Part shown: piece by piece, positions 17,226-26,149 of the stretch
How the letters are laid out: every line of letters begins with the position of its first letter
How positions within the stretch are numbered: position 1 is the first letter of the stretch
From: JBMYZL01 sp049610385
GTDB taxonomy: Bacteria > Bacteroidota > Bacteroidia > Flavobacteriales_D > Sanyastnellaceae
Direction: 5' to 3'
Length of the DNA stretch: 64,000 bases
Assembly (NCBI GenBank): GCA_049610385.1
Contig: JBMYZL010000003.1
Coordinates: 1-64,000 of the forward strand
Notes under the pieces: generated by a model
Told to the model about the DNA's origin: nothing
Database searches by the model: none
Seen by the model: only the letters and a program-made list of their open reading frames with translations
Position numbers and translations under genes: made by a program

Positions 17226-20042
17226 TTGAAGTCCCCTACTTTCATCTCTGAAGTTGCTGATCAGGTACTGGCGCATTGTCGCCAAGCCTCCCCAACCGTC
17301 GATTTACGCGATGTTCTCATCGTGGTGCCCAGCCACCGCGCGGGCAATCGCCTCAGGACCGCCCTTGCCCAATCTCTCCAAGGACCCGGATGGCTCCCAC
17401 GTTGCATCACACTAAGTGAGTGGTTGCGAGAGGCCACAGGATTGTTGCCTCTGGCACCGCTTGAAGCCTTGGGTCAGCTCCATCAACTGCATCAACAGTT
17501 GACCCCCAGTTCAGCTGCAGGATTTTCTGCATTTCAGCCCTGGGGAGAAGTCGCATTGAGAGATTTCAATGCCTGTGATCACCACTTGATTCCGCCATCA
17601 ACCTTTTTCAAAAACCTCTGCGAGCTGAAGGAACTCGACATCTGGGGGGCTCAGGATTGGTCCTTCGACAACCCCGAATTGACATCCGGACAGCAAGCTT
17701 ATTTGAATTCGTTTTTGCTCTTGCATCCGTTGTACGAGGCCATGAAATCTGCTGCTGAATCTGCAGGTCGATCATGGGGCGGCGGAATTGCACGTCGGGC
17801 CGCTGAGTCAGGAAAGGTAGAGGGCCCAGCACACGTCTTTGTCATTGGGATGGCTGCTTTGTCGCCTGCAGAAATGACGTTCCTCAAACGCTGGGAAGGT
17901 GCCGGTAGACTCACTTGGATTTGGGATGCCGATCACAGTTATGTCCAAGGAGGACACGGTAGTTTTGAGGCGGGGTTGTTCATCCGGCGCCAAGCCAATT
18001 CACCTGACCTGGAACGACTTCCCAAACGATTGGCTACAAAACCACCACAACTCCAGATGGTCAGTTGCAGCAGCGCTGTTTACGAAGTGGCTTGGGTAAA
18101 AGAACACATCGCGCAACTTTCTGAGGCGGAACGGGACGAAACCGCTATCGTGCTGCCCACGGCGGCCACTTTGCCCCTGCTGCTCCAAGGACTCGGTGAC
18201 ATCCTGCCCACGTGCAACATCACGATGGGCATCAGTTGGGAAGAAACCCCGGCAAGTGAATTGCTGGAAGCCGTTTGGACGGTGTTGTTGCGGAAAGGCG
18301 ATGCCCTGAGACACGAAGAGGTGGGCTGGCTATGTGGGCACCCCATTCCCCTGGCCATCTTCGGGAAATCCAACCTGCTGAACGATGCTGGTGGTTTGTT
18401 GCAGTTGCTCTCTGAACGGCATCAAGTGTGGATTCGAGCACATGACTTGCAAGCATTGGATGACGGTCCCGCAAAGACTTGGCTGCTCGGCATTTTGGAA
18501 TTGAAGGACCAAATGAAATCTGTCGCCCAGAGCCCCACCGCACTGCTGGAATGGACCCAGGCGATTCTGATCAAGTTGGGGATGCTCGACGACCCTGATC
18601 CATGGTGCCTGGCTGGATGGCAAAAATGGACACAAGGCTTGGCGACCTTTGAATTGAATCCAAATCACCGCAGCTTGCTGAGCGACCTCCGTGATTTGCG
18701 TAACCTGTTGCGGACTGGCATGCGGGGTGAACGGGTGGATTTGATCGGTGAACCTGACCAAGGGCTGCAAATCATGGGGTTGATTGAGACCCGTGCTTTG
18801 GATTTCAAGCGGGTCATCGTTTTGGACTGCAATGAACAAATGTTGCCCAAAACCAGCATGGAAGACAGTTTTTTGCCCGGTGAACTTCGAGCCGCACACC
18901 AGCTACCAAATCGGCACGATCGTGAAGCGATTTATGCCTACTACCTCTACCGATTGCTGAATCGGGCAGAACAAGTCTCCTTGCTTTATCGGAACGGAGA
19001 AGAGTCGATGGAACCCAGCCGCTATTTGAAGCAACTTCAACATTCCTTTCGGCCAAACGGCAAACATCCACTGCCATGGGTTCATTTGGAGGTTCAAGCC
19101 CCGCTGCCCTCTATTCCACCTCCACCTCAACCGCTTCATTTGTCCGATTCCATGCGCAACACTTTGACTTCATGGGCAACCGATCGGGGAATCAGCCCGA
19201 GCGCATTGAACACCCTCGTGGCCTGCGAACGCGATTTTGCTTACAAATACCTGTTGCACCTGCGTGAACCCAATGAATTGGAGGAATCAATGGACATCAG
19301 CACTTTCGGGAGCATTCTGCACGAGGCCTTGGAAAAATTGTTTCAGGACAAATTGAATCAGCCTTTGACCCCCAAAGACTTCGATGACGCCTTGGAAGCG
19401 TTGGATACTGAATTGGGCCGCGCCATTGCCAAGATTTACAACCCTTCCTTGATCGAGCAAGGCGAAAACCGCCTGCTTCAAAAAATGATTCGGGCCACCG
19501 CACGCAAAATGTTGCTGCAAGAAAAGCGAGAGATCGAAGGTGGCGTATCTCGCACCTTGTTGGCGTTAGAAGGTGTGATCGAGGCGCGTTTCGAGACCTC
19601 CTCCGCTTGGCCCGATGGGATTTTTCTCAAAGGGACGGCAGATCGATTGGAACGTGAAGATGGCGTTTTAACGGTGGTGGACTACAAAAGCGGCAAGGTC
19701 GACCACAAAGATGTCCGCTTGCCGGGGACTGATTTGGCCATGGCTTTAGATGCTGGAGAACACCCAAAGGCCCTGCAATTACTGGTTTATAGCGCCATTG
19801 GGCTGAATGCTTTTCAAGCATTGAAGGCCCGTGCAGCCATCCGAAGTGGCAAAAATGCTTACGCGGGTCCATTGGTTTTCCAATGGAAGAAGGAAGAAGT
19901 TATTGAACCAGCGCATGTGGAAGAATTCGTCGCGTGGTTGGAGGCGCGGTTGGTTACTTTGCAGCAGGAAACCACTGACCTCCAACATGCTGACACCGCC
20001 CGATATTGCGCTTATTGCCAAACCTGGCACGCACCGGCCTGA
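17226..20042 (+). CDS. AddB-like inactivated helicase with PD-(D/E)XK nuclease
   Basis: The 938-residue protein starts at TTG 17226 (no ATG or GTG nearby fits). The N-terminus has DVLIVVPSHRAGNRLR, the family equivalent of a helicase domain, but with no GxGKT Walker A. The C-terminal nuclease has VVDYKSGKVDHKD near 817-830. In AddB a 4Fe-4S cluster is held by one Cys before and three after the nuclease; here Cys667 (ACERDF) and Cys928/Cys931 (YCAYCQTWH) are present but the fourth Cys is absent, with His935 nearby. It probably pairs with the helicase-nuclease at 2174-5443 for break repair. Confidence 0.88.
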   Translation: MKSPTFISEVADQVLAHCRQASPTVDLRDVLIVVPSHRAGNRLRTALAQSLQGPGWLPRCITLSEWLREATGLLPLAPLEALGQLHQLHQQLTPSSAAGFSAFQPWGEVALRDFNACDHHLIPPSTFFKNLCELKELDIWGAQDWSFDNPELTSGQQAYLNSFLLLHPLYEAMKSAAESAGRSWGGGIARRAAESGKVEGPAHVFVIGMAALSPAEMTFLKRWEGAGRLTWIWDADHSYVQGGHGSFEAGLFIRRQANSPDLERLPKRLATKPPQLQMVSCSSAVYEVAWVKEHIAQLSEAERDETAIVLPTAATLPLLLQGLGDILPTCNITMGISWEETPASELLEAVWTVLLRKGDALRHEEVGWLCGHPIPLAIFGKSNLLNDAGGLLQLLSERHQVWIRAHDLQALDDGPAKTWLLGILELKDQMKSVAQSPTALLEWTQAILIKLGMLDDPDPWCLAGWQKWTQGLATFELNPNHRSLLSDLRDLRNLLRTGMRGERVDLIGEPDQGLQIMGLIETRALDFKRVIVLDCNEQMLPKTSMEDSFLPGELRAAHQLPNRHDREAIYAYYLYRLLNRAEQVSLLYRNGEESMEPSRYLKQLQHSFRPNGKHPLPWVHLEVQAPLPSIPPPPQPLHLSDSMRNTLTSWATDRGISPSALNTLVACERDFAYKYLLHLREPNELEESMDISTFGSILHEALEKLFQDKLNQPLTPKDFDDALEALDTELGRAIAKIYNPSLIEQGENRLLQKMIRATARKMLLQEKREIEGGVSRTLLALEGVIEARFETSSAWPDGIFLKGTADRLEREDGVLTVVDYKSGKVDHKDVRLPGTDLAMALDAGEHPKALQLLVYSAIGLNAFQALKARAAIRSGKNAYAGPLVFQWKKEEVIEPAHVEEFVAWLEARLVTLQQETTDLQHADTARYCAYCQTWHAPA

Positions 20043-20087
20043 AAGCCCACCGTGGGTCAGCGTTGACGAACAACCTCTTTTTCCATT

Positions 20088-21485
20088 GTGAAACGTGCCC
20101 TTATCATCACCTACTACTGGCCGCCCAGCGGAGGCGGGGGCGTGCAGCGCTGGTTGAAGTTTGCCCAGCACTTGCGGGCTTCGGGCTGGGAACCCTGGGT
20201 GGTGGTCCCTGAGGGAGCATCCTATCCCGTTCAAGACAAATCCTTGATGGAAGACATTCCGCCTGATTTGCAAGTGTTGAAAGTGCCCATCTGGGAGCCT
20301 TTTGGCACCGCGCAAAAATTGCTGGGCAAAAAAGCCACAGACGTTGAGCGATTGGGGGCGACCGCGCGGCCATCCCAAGAAAAGAGAGGGTGGGGGCGCT
20401 TCATCACCCGTTGGATTCGGGGAAATGTGTTCATTCCCGATGCCCGCATGCTGTGGGTGCGTCCTGCCAGCCAAGCGATTGTGACCGCCCTGAGAGAACA
20501 GCCTGTGGATGTCCTCATTACCACCGGCCCCCCGCACAGCGTTCACCTCATCGGTAGACGTGTACAAGCCCAATTGGCCGCTGCTGGCAAAGCCGTGCCA
20601 TGGGTCGCAGATTTCCGGGATCCCTGGTCCAACATCGATTACCTCAACGACTTTCATTTGACGGCTTGGGCCCGACGGCGACAACGCCAATTGGAACAAC
20701 GCGTGGTCAGGGCCTGCGACCGCTTGCTGGTCACCGCTCCAGGAGCAGCTCGCGGACTCCTTGGCAAGGACAACGTGTTGTCCGACCCCCAAGTTTGGTG
20801 GATTCCCAATGGTTGGGATGCAGGTGACCTCCCACAATCCAAAACCCACCCCACTCAATCCAAAGGGACCTTCTCGCTGGCCCATTTCGGATCGCTCTAT
20901 GCCAGCCGAGACTTTTCAACCGTTTGGAAAGGCATCGCGAAATGGAATGAAAACCATCCCGATCGGCCCATTCGACTGGAATTGTATGGCAACACCGCTC
21001 CTGAAGTTCAAGCCAGCCTCCATCGGCACATGTCGCCAGGGGATTTTGTCGTTCATGGCCATTTGCCTCACAAAGCAGCTGTATCGAAGATGACAGCTTC
21101 CGATGGTTTGTTGCTTTTGCACAACGACACCGAAAGTGGTCGAGACTGCATTCCTGGGAAGTTGTTCGAATACCTTGTCGTTCAGCGGCCTTTGTTGGCC
21201 GTTGGTCCGGACCCGGGTGATTTGGCATGGATGATTCGAGAAGAGTTGCGCGATAGTCATGCCGAAGCACCCGTTTATTTCTCCAACCCTGCAGATGATG
21301 CAGGCATCGAGGCGGCATTGGCTTCAATGGTCACCCCAAGTGAGGCCAAAACTTGGCCTCAAGAAGGTGTGGCCAGGTTTGAACGAAAGGCGCTCGCAGC
21401 GGATTTGGCCATGCGACTGGACGAACTCCTTTTGGTCTTCCAAAACAAAAGCAACATGGAGCCCTTCCAATCTGAAAAACCATGA
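20088..21485 (+). CDS. Glycosyltransferase, GT4-like
   Basis: The 465-residue protein starts at GTG 20088 with ALIITYYWPPSGGGGVQRWL, the N-terminal signature of GT-B glycosyltransferases that build surface polysaccharides. Further motifs are TTGPPHSVHLIG, PWVADFRDPW, WIPNGWD, and a C-terminal donor-site region around LFEYLVVQRPLLAVGPD. It has no signal peptide and should act at the inner face of the cytoplasmic membrane. The flippase gene starts 4 bp downstream, so the two likely work together in lipid-linked glycan assembly. The sugar and acceptor cannot be told from sequence. Confidence 0.88.
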   Translation: MKRALIITYYWPPSGGGGVQRWLKFAQHLRASGWEPWVVVPEGASYPVQDKSLMEDIPPDLQVLKVPIWEPFGTAQKLLGKKATDVERLGATARPSQEKRGWGRFITRWIRGNVFIPDARMLWVRPASQAIVTALREQPVDVLITTGPPHSVHLIGRRVQAQLAAAGKAVPWVADFRDPWSNIDYLNDFHLTAWARRRQRQLEQRVVRACDRLLVTAPGAARGLLGKDNVLSDPQVWWIPNGWDAGDLPQSKTHPTQSKGTFSLAHFGSLYASRDFSTVWKGIAKWNENHPDRPIRLELYGNTAPEVQASLHRHMSPGDFVVHGHLPHKAAVSKMTASDGLLLLHNDTESGRDCIPGKLFEYLVVQRPLLAVGPDPGDLAWMIREELRDSHAEAPVYFSNPADDAGIEAALASMVTPSEAKTWPQEGVARFERKALAADLAMRLDELLLVFQNKSNMEPFQSEKP

Positions 21486-21489
21486 TGAC

Positions 21490-22980
21490 ATGGGGGTTGT
21501 AGCCAAACAGGCCAGTCGCGCCAGTATCGCTGTGGGCATCGGCATCGTTCTCGGAGCGGTCAACACCATCTTTGTGCTGCCCAGTGCCTTCGAAGGACAG
21601 GAAGCCCAGTGGGGACTCATCCGCATCCTCACCGCCTGGGGAACCATTTTGGGCCAATTGTCATCTTTCGGCATGCCCAGTGCCATCCTCCGCTTTCTTC
21701 CGAGGTTCAGCCCCGAGGAACGAGAAGGCCTGTTGGGCATGATGCTGATCATCCCGCTCGTTCTGCTTTCGTCCATCGGCGCTATCCTCTGGGGATGGGG
21801 GGACGTTTTGTTGCAGCGATTGGACGCAGACAATACGGGATTGTTATCCACCCACATCGGGGTCTTTTTCTCCATCACTGTCTTGATTGCTGGGCTTCAA
21901 TTCTGTCGCGCCATGCTCAATTTCTTGCTGAAATCGGCTGTGGCATCGGCCGTGGAAGAGGTTTGGCTCAAAGGATCGTATCTGCTTCTGGCTCTCGCCC
22001 TTTTGAACGGATGGCTGGATTTTGAGCTTTTTATCCCGCTTTATGTGGTGACATATCTCACAGGATTTTTGGTTTTGGCAAGCCAAATCCACTGGAACCA
22101 CATCCGCATCAGATGGCGCCCCATGTGGACCCAAGCCCGTGGTATTTTCGATTACGGCACCTTCAGTCTGCTGTCCATGAGCGCAGTCATCATCGCCACA
22201 AATCTGGATTTTGTTATGGTGGGCTACTTCCTTGGATTATCTGCGGTTCCCTTGTACACAATGGGATTTTTCATGGGCTCGGTCGTCTCCATGCCTGTTC
22301 GATCTACATCCATGATTTTCAATGGATTGACCGCGGATAAAATCGCAAAGTCGAGTCCTTCCAGCTTGGGTCCATTGTTGAAACAGAGCGCACGCACCCA
22401 GCTGCTGATGTCGGTTGCAGTCATGGCCGGAATTTGGGCCGGTTTTCAACCCTTTGAACACATCCTCCCACCTGCATATCAAGATTTGGAATTCGTTTTC
22501 ATGGCCATTGGCCTGCAACGAATCATCTTGGCCTCAACAGGCGTTTTGTCCAATATTCTCGGCCTAAGCCAACACTACCGGCTCATGCTCCCCGTCAACT
22601 TGGGCCTGCTGATCATCACCGTCATCAGCAATTACTTGTTCATGAAGGTTTTCGGCTGGGGATTGGTCGGAGCAGCCCTGGCCACCATGGGCACGGCCTT
22701 GTGGAACAATTCATGGCGGGCCATCATCGCATGGCGAAAATTCCGAATCCATCCGTTCAGCAAAGCTTGGGTCGCCATCGTTGCCATCGGCTTGTTTTGC
22801 GCACAGATTTTTCACTGGAAAGCCGGTTGGATGGGGAATGCATATGTTGAAGCCATTGTTCAAGGCACTCTGGCTACAGGGAGCATCATCGGCAGTGCTG
22901 TCCTGTTGGGGCTCGTTCCAGAAGTAGCAAAGGTCTTGGAAGAGAAAATTTCGTGGTGGCCGCGCCGCAAAAAACCCTGA
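21490..22980 (+). CDS. Polysaccharide flippase (oligosaccharide flippase / MATE-like superfamily)
   Basis: The 496-residue polytopic membrane protein starts at ATG 21490, 4 bp after the glycosyltransferase stop. A longer in-frame ORF upstream lies inside that gene and is not coding. It has about 12-14 hydrophobic segments, for example ASIAVGIGIVLGAVNTIFVL at the N-terminus and LLIITVISNYLFMKVFGWGL later, in the pattern of Wzx-type lipid-linked oligosaccharide flippases. It would move an undecaprenyl-linked glycan across the inner membrane. It converges with the DUF2147 gene, leaving only 4 bp between stops. Confidence 0.88.
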   Translation: MGVVAKQASRASIAVGIGIVLGAVNTIFVLPSAFEGQEAQWGLIRILTAWGTILGQLSSFGMPSAILRFLPRFSPEEREGLLGMMLIIPLVLLSSIGAILWGWGDVLLQRLDADNTGLLSTHIGVFFSITVLIAGLQFCRAMLNFLLKSAVASAVEEVWLKGSYLLLALALLNGWLDFELFIPLYVVTYLTGFLVLASQIHWNHIRIRWRPMWTQARGIFDYGTFSLLSMSAVIIATNLDFVMVGYFLGLSAVPLYTMGFFMGSVVSMPVRSTSMIFNGLTADKIAKSSPSSLGPLLKQSARTQLLMSVAVMAGIWAGFQPFEHILPPAYQDLEFVFMAIGLQRIILASTGVLSNILGLSQHYRLMLPVNLGLLIITVISNYLFMKVFGWGLVGAALATMGTALWNNSWRAIIAWRKFRIHPFSKAWVAIVAIGLFCAQIFHWKAGWMGNAYVEAIVQGTLATGSIIGSAVLLGLVPEVAKVLEEKISWWPRRKKP

Positions 22981-22984
22981 GGGA

Positions 22985-23440
22985 TCAAATCCGCACCCAA
23001 GTTTGGGTCCGGAACAGAAACAGGATGTATCCTCGAACCTTCAACTCATTCATGTTCTCAGGGTCAATCCACATTTCACAATCATAAACCTTTCCGTTTT
23101 TGGGGTCGCAAATGGTGCCATCCTCCCATTCAAGCTTTTGCCCATCCTGCACCATGTTGCGCACGATTTCCATACCCAAAACCCGCTTGTCTTTGCGGTC
23201 GTCGTCGCACAAATCGCAATGTGGATCCTGGTCTTCATCGGGCAGACGGAACAACTCCACAACTGTTCCATAGAGTTGACCATCGCGTTCGGAAATCTCG
23301 ACAATGCTCTTGACCCGACCCGTTTCATCATCAATGGTCTTCCATTGGCCGAGTACGGGGTTCTGGCCCGAAACGATGGTTGGGAGGGTGGCAAACAACA
23401 GGGCCACGAAGACCCAGTGAAAATGGCGGTGTGCGTTCAT
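22985..23440 (-). CDS. DUF2147 family secreted protein
   Basis: The 151-residue protein has a signal peptide (residues 1-25, ending at VSGQ) followed by the DUF2147 pattern: GQWKTIDDETGRVKSIVEI, GQLYGTVVEL, DGTICDPKNGKVYDCEMWI and LKVRGYILFLFRTQTWVR. DUF2147 domains form a small beta-barrel of unknown function, probably periplasmic. It carries a CDLCDDD segment with two cysteines. Its ATG overlaps the stop of the YihY gene (ATGA), so it is the last gene of the nadC-yihY-DUF2147 operon. Confidence 0.9.
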   Translation of the reverse strand: MNAHRHFHWVFVALLFATLPTIVSGQNPVLGQWKTIDDETGRVKSIVEISERDGQLYGTVVELFRLPDEDQDPHCDLCDDDRKDKRVLGMEIVRNMVQDGQKLEWEDGTICDPKNGKVYDCEMWIDPENMNELKVRGYILFLFRTQTWVRI

Positions 23441-24414
23441 TTCGATTGAATTGTATTCTGATTTGCTTGTCCTGTTGCCCGGCGAATGGCTGCATTCAGC
23501 TCAAAACCCAACAACAAAATGGAACTGCTCGAATTTAACCAAACCAGAGTCACCAACAAGGTTCCCAAAGAACCAAACAACTTGTTGTAGGAAGAAAATT
23601 GCTCAATGAACCACGAAAAGCCCAAGGACAAAATGACAATCAACAAGGTGGTGGTGGTGGCCCCGATGCTGAACAACCGCCAGCCTTTCCAAGACCAGAG
23701 TCCCACGTTATAGAGGATGGAAACCGATGCGTAAATCAGCGCAATTGCCAATCCCCATTGGGCCAAATTCAACCAGGAAATGTCATTCGAGGTCAACCAA
23801 CCTTTCGCCTCTGCCCAAACCAACACATCCCCAGCGAATCCCACCAGAAAAACCGACAAGCCCAACAAAACGCTCAAAACGAGCAACAAAATGACCGAGA
23901 GACTGCGGAACAAAAGCCAACCCGGTCTGCGGTCCCGCAAATGGACACTTTCACCAAAACCGACCAAGATGGCATTGACCGAATTAGACGCATAATAGAG
24001 CAACAAAATCACACCCACGGAGAGCAATGTGCCTTGACGTTGGGCCAAGAATTCCTCGATGGTGTCTTCCAACAGCATCACAGCTTCACGAGGAAACATC
24101 AACTCCAGCGCTGCGATGACCTCACCTGTCTCCAGTGGCGTGTAGGGGATCAAAGTCAACAACAGAATCATGGCCGGAAAAAAAGCCACAAACAAGTTGA
24201 AACTGATTGAAGCTGCTCGGATGGCCACCCCGCCATTTAGCAGGCCCACAGTGAAAAAACGAAGAACATCATACAAATCCACATCTACGGATGCCCAAGG
24301 ATGCACCTGGCGCAAGGCCGCACGAGAGGCTTTGAATGCATTTCGATTCGCAAGCCACTTGAAAAAGGGACGATCCGGCAATTGCTCGTGGGGTTGGGGA
24401 GTAATCCGACTCAC
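23437..24414 (-). CDS. YihY/BrkB family inner-membrane protein
   Basis: The 325-residue protein has about six hydrophobic segments and family features: GGVAIRAASISFNLFVAFFP, LLYYASNSVNAILVGFGESV, SWKGWRLFSIGATTTTLLIV and a final WLNSSSSILLLGFELNAAI. YihY proteins were once named RNase BN by mistake; their true function is unclear, with suggestions of transport. It begins 7 bp after the nadC stop and overlaps the downstream DUF2147 start, so it is translated from the nadC operon. Confidence 0.92.
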   Translation of the reverse strand: MSRITPQPHEQLPDRPFFKWLANRNAFKASRAALRQVHPWASVDVDLYDVLRFFTVGLLNGGVAIRAASISFNLFVAFFPAMILLLTLIPYTPLETGEVIAALELMFPREAVMLLEDTIEEFLAQRQGTLLSVGVILLLYYASNSVNAILVGFGESVHLRDRRPGWLLFRSLSVILLLVLSVLLGLSVFLVGFAGDVLVWAEAKGWLTSNDISWLNLAQWGLAIALIYASVSILYNVGLWSWKGWRLFSIGATTTTLLIVILSLGFSWFIEQFSSYNKLFGSLGTLLVTLVWLNSSSSILLLGFELNAAIRRATGQANQNTIQSK

Positions 24415-24421
24415 TGGATCA

Positions 24422-25354
24422 TCACGAATTATGAAATGCCCCGAAATCCGAGCTCTTCAAGCTCAAATCCAAGCTGGGCACACTGTGGGTCAACCAACCC
24501 ATTGAAACAAAATGCACCCCTGACTCGCCATATGCCCGAACATTTTGTGGGGTGATGCCACCGGATGCCTCGAGGGGAATCTGGTCACCAAAGCTCCTCA
24601 CAGCTTCGGCGGCCTGTTCCGGTGTGTGATTGTCCAACAACAAACGATGCACCAAGGGCGTACCATCTCTGCGGGGATTCTCCTTCGACGCCAACAAAGC
24701 CTCTTGCGCTTCATTCCCATCCCGAACTTCCACCACCACAGGCAAGGCCAAGAGGTTGTTTTCCACCAAATATTCGGCAACCCCCTTGAGCGCTGCCGTC
24801 ATCGAGCCCGCATAGTCCACATGGTTGTCTTTGATCAAAATCATGTCATCCAACCCCATGCGATGATTGACACCGCCTCCGATGCGCACAGCCCACTTTT
24901 CAAAAACACGCAGACCCGGTGTCGTTTTCCGGGTGTCCAACACCCGACATCCCGTACCTTCCAAGCATTTCACTACCTCTGCTGTTCGAGTCGCGATGCC
25001 GCTCATGCGCTGCAAAAAATTCAAAGCCAACCGCTCACCGATCAAAATGCTCCACGCTTTGCCTTTCACACGAAACACAACATCCCCAGGCACAATCGAA
25101 TCCCCATCTTGTTTCTCGGGGATCACTTCCAGCTGCTCATCCACAGTTTGGAACACCTTCTGCGCCACCAAAACACCCGCTAAAATGCCAGCTTCTTTGG
25201 CCAAAACCACGCCTTCTCGAATCAATTTCTGGGGAACAGAAGAACGCGTGGTGTGATCGCCTGCCCCTAAATCCTCTGCGAGGGCTCGGTCCACAGCTTC
25301 CTGCATTTCCGGCCGCCACATATCACCTGATTTCGAGTGCTCACATGATTCCAT
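24422..25354 (-). CDS. nadC: Nicotinate-nucleotide pyrophosphorylase (carboxylating)
   Basis: From ATG 25354 the product is 310 residues, the usual size. It converts quinolinate and PRPP to nicotinate mononucleotide, CO2 and PPi in de novo NAD synthesis. Motifs: LAEDLGAGDHTT near the N-terminus, LNFLQRMSGIAT, CRVLDTRKTTPGLR and RIGGGVNHRMGLDDMILIKDNH. A longer in-frame ORF reaches back to 25552 but overlaps rlmH; the start at 25354 is supported by a TATCTTCG box ending four bases upstream (25359-25366). An alternative Met lies at 25321. It heads an operon with yihY and DUF2147. Confidence 0.95.
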   Translation of the reverse strand: MESCEHSKSGDMWRPEMQEAVDRALAEDLGAGDHTTRSSVPQKLIREGVVLAKEAGILAGVLVAQKVFQTVDEQLEVIPEKQDGDSIVPGDVVFRVKGKAWSILIGERLALNFLQRMSGIATRTAEVVKCLEGTGCRVLDTRKTTPGLRVFEKWAVRIGGGVNHRMGLDDMILIKDNHVDYAGSMTAALKGVAEYLVENNLLALPVVVEVRDGNEAQEALLASKENPRRDGTPLVHRLLLDNHTPEQAAEAVRSFGDQIPLEASGGITPQNVRAYGESGVHFVSMGWLTHSVPSLDLSLKSSDFGAFHNS

Positions 25355-25358
25355 GGCA

Positions 25359-25366
25359 CGAAGATA
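25359..25366 (-). promoter_or_regulatory. -7-like box TATCTTCG for nadC, 4 nt from ATG
   Basis: On the minus strand TATCTTCG is followed by TGCC and then the nadC ATG. If it is the -7 element, transcription would start at or next to the start codon. Confidence 0.55.
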
Positions 25367-25375
25367 CTGACGCAG

Positions 25376-25383
25376 TAACTTGC
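25376..25383 (+). promoter_or_regulatory. -7-like box TAACTTGC for rlmH, 4 nt from ATG
   Basis: TAACTTGC is followed by GGGG and then the rlmH ATG at 25388. Only 9 bp separate it from the nadC box on the other strand. Confidence 0.55.
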
Positions 25384-25387
25384 GGGG

Positions 25388-25885
25388 ATGCAATGGAGTT
25401 TGGTGGCCATCGGCAAGACGAAGGCAGAATGGATTCAAAAAGGCACATCTGAATATGTGGGCCGCCTTGCCCACTACGCGCGCTTCGATTATCTCGAATT
25501 GCAGGACCCCAAAAAACTCCATGCAAAAGCCACCGAAAGTCAAGTGAAACAAGCTGAGTGGGAGGTCTGGTCCAAGTGGCTTTTAGATACCGCCCAACGC
25601 GGAACAGCGGTAGATTGGTTGATTCTACTCGACGAGAAAGGGAAATCTTTCTCATCGATGCAATTTGCCCAATGGGTTCAGAAACTGAACAACCGTGGCA
25701 TCAAACACTGTGCATTGTTGATCGGTGGGCCTTATGGTTTCGCTCCTGAGATGCGGGCGAAGGCCCAAGGCATGTTGTCACTGGGGCCCATGACATTCTC
25801 ACATCAAATGATTCGGCCATTTGCTGCCGAGCAATTGTACCGGGCACACACCATCCTCAAAGGTGAGCCCTACCACCACGAATGA
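25388..25885 (+). CDS. rlmH: 23S rRNA (pseudouridine1915-N3)-methyltransferase
   Basis: The 165-residue protein is a complete RlmH. It methylates pseudouridine 1915 in helix 69 of 23S rRNA using SAM. The C-terminal SPOUT knot is clear: LLIGGPYGFAPEM, then SLGPMTFSHQMIRPFAAEQL and the conserved end LKGEPYHHE. The start ATG follows a TAACTTGC box by four bases. It is divergent from nadC across 33 bp and converges with atpC, leaving one base between stops. Confidence 0.97.
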   Translation: MQWSLVAIGKTKAEWIQKGTSEYVGRLAHYARFDYLELQDPKKLHAKATESQVKQAEWEVWSKWLLDTAQRGTAVDWLILLDEKGKSFSSMQFAQWVQKLNNRGIKHCALLIGGPYGFAPEMRAKAQGMLSLGPMTFSHQMIRPFAAEQLYRAHTILKGEPYHHE

Positions 25886-25886
25886 A

Positions 25887-26120
25887 TCAGGCCGCGAGAA
25901 CCGTGACTTTGTTCTGCAAAACCTCCACCGTGCCTCCTGACACTTCAAAAGACTCTTCTCCTGATTTTGTTCGAACCGTCACACGACCCGCTTGAAGCGT
26001 GGTGATGAGGGGAGCATGATTTTCCAAGATGCCCAAACTTCCATCCGCGCCGGGCAATCCAACATATGTGGCCTCGCCAGAGAACAAACTCGTGTCGGGG
26101 GTCAAAATTTCAACGGTCAT
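25887..26120 (-). CDS. atpC: F1 ATP synthase epsilon subunit, short form
   Basis: The 77-residue protein is the N-terminal beta-sandwich domain of the epsilon subunit (VEILTPDTSLFSGEATYVGLP, GSLGILENHAPLIT). The C-terminal helical domain that inhibits ATP hydrolysis in other bacteria is absent, as is common in Bacteroidota. It follows atpD by 29 bp; these two genes are typically separate from the main atp operon in this phylum. Confidence 0.95.
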   Translation of the reverse strand: MTVEILTPDTSLFSGEATYVGLPGADGSLGILENHAPLITTLQAGRVTVRTKSGEESFEVSGGTVEVLQNKVTVLAA

Positions 26121-26149
26121 GATTGAGCAATTTCAAATTCAGCAGACCA

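Noticed and set aside
19779..20885. 368-residue ORF on the minus strand
   Set aside because: Antisense to the AddB-like and glycosyltransferase genes, with no recognisable domain.
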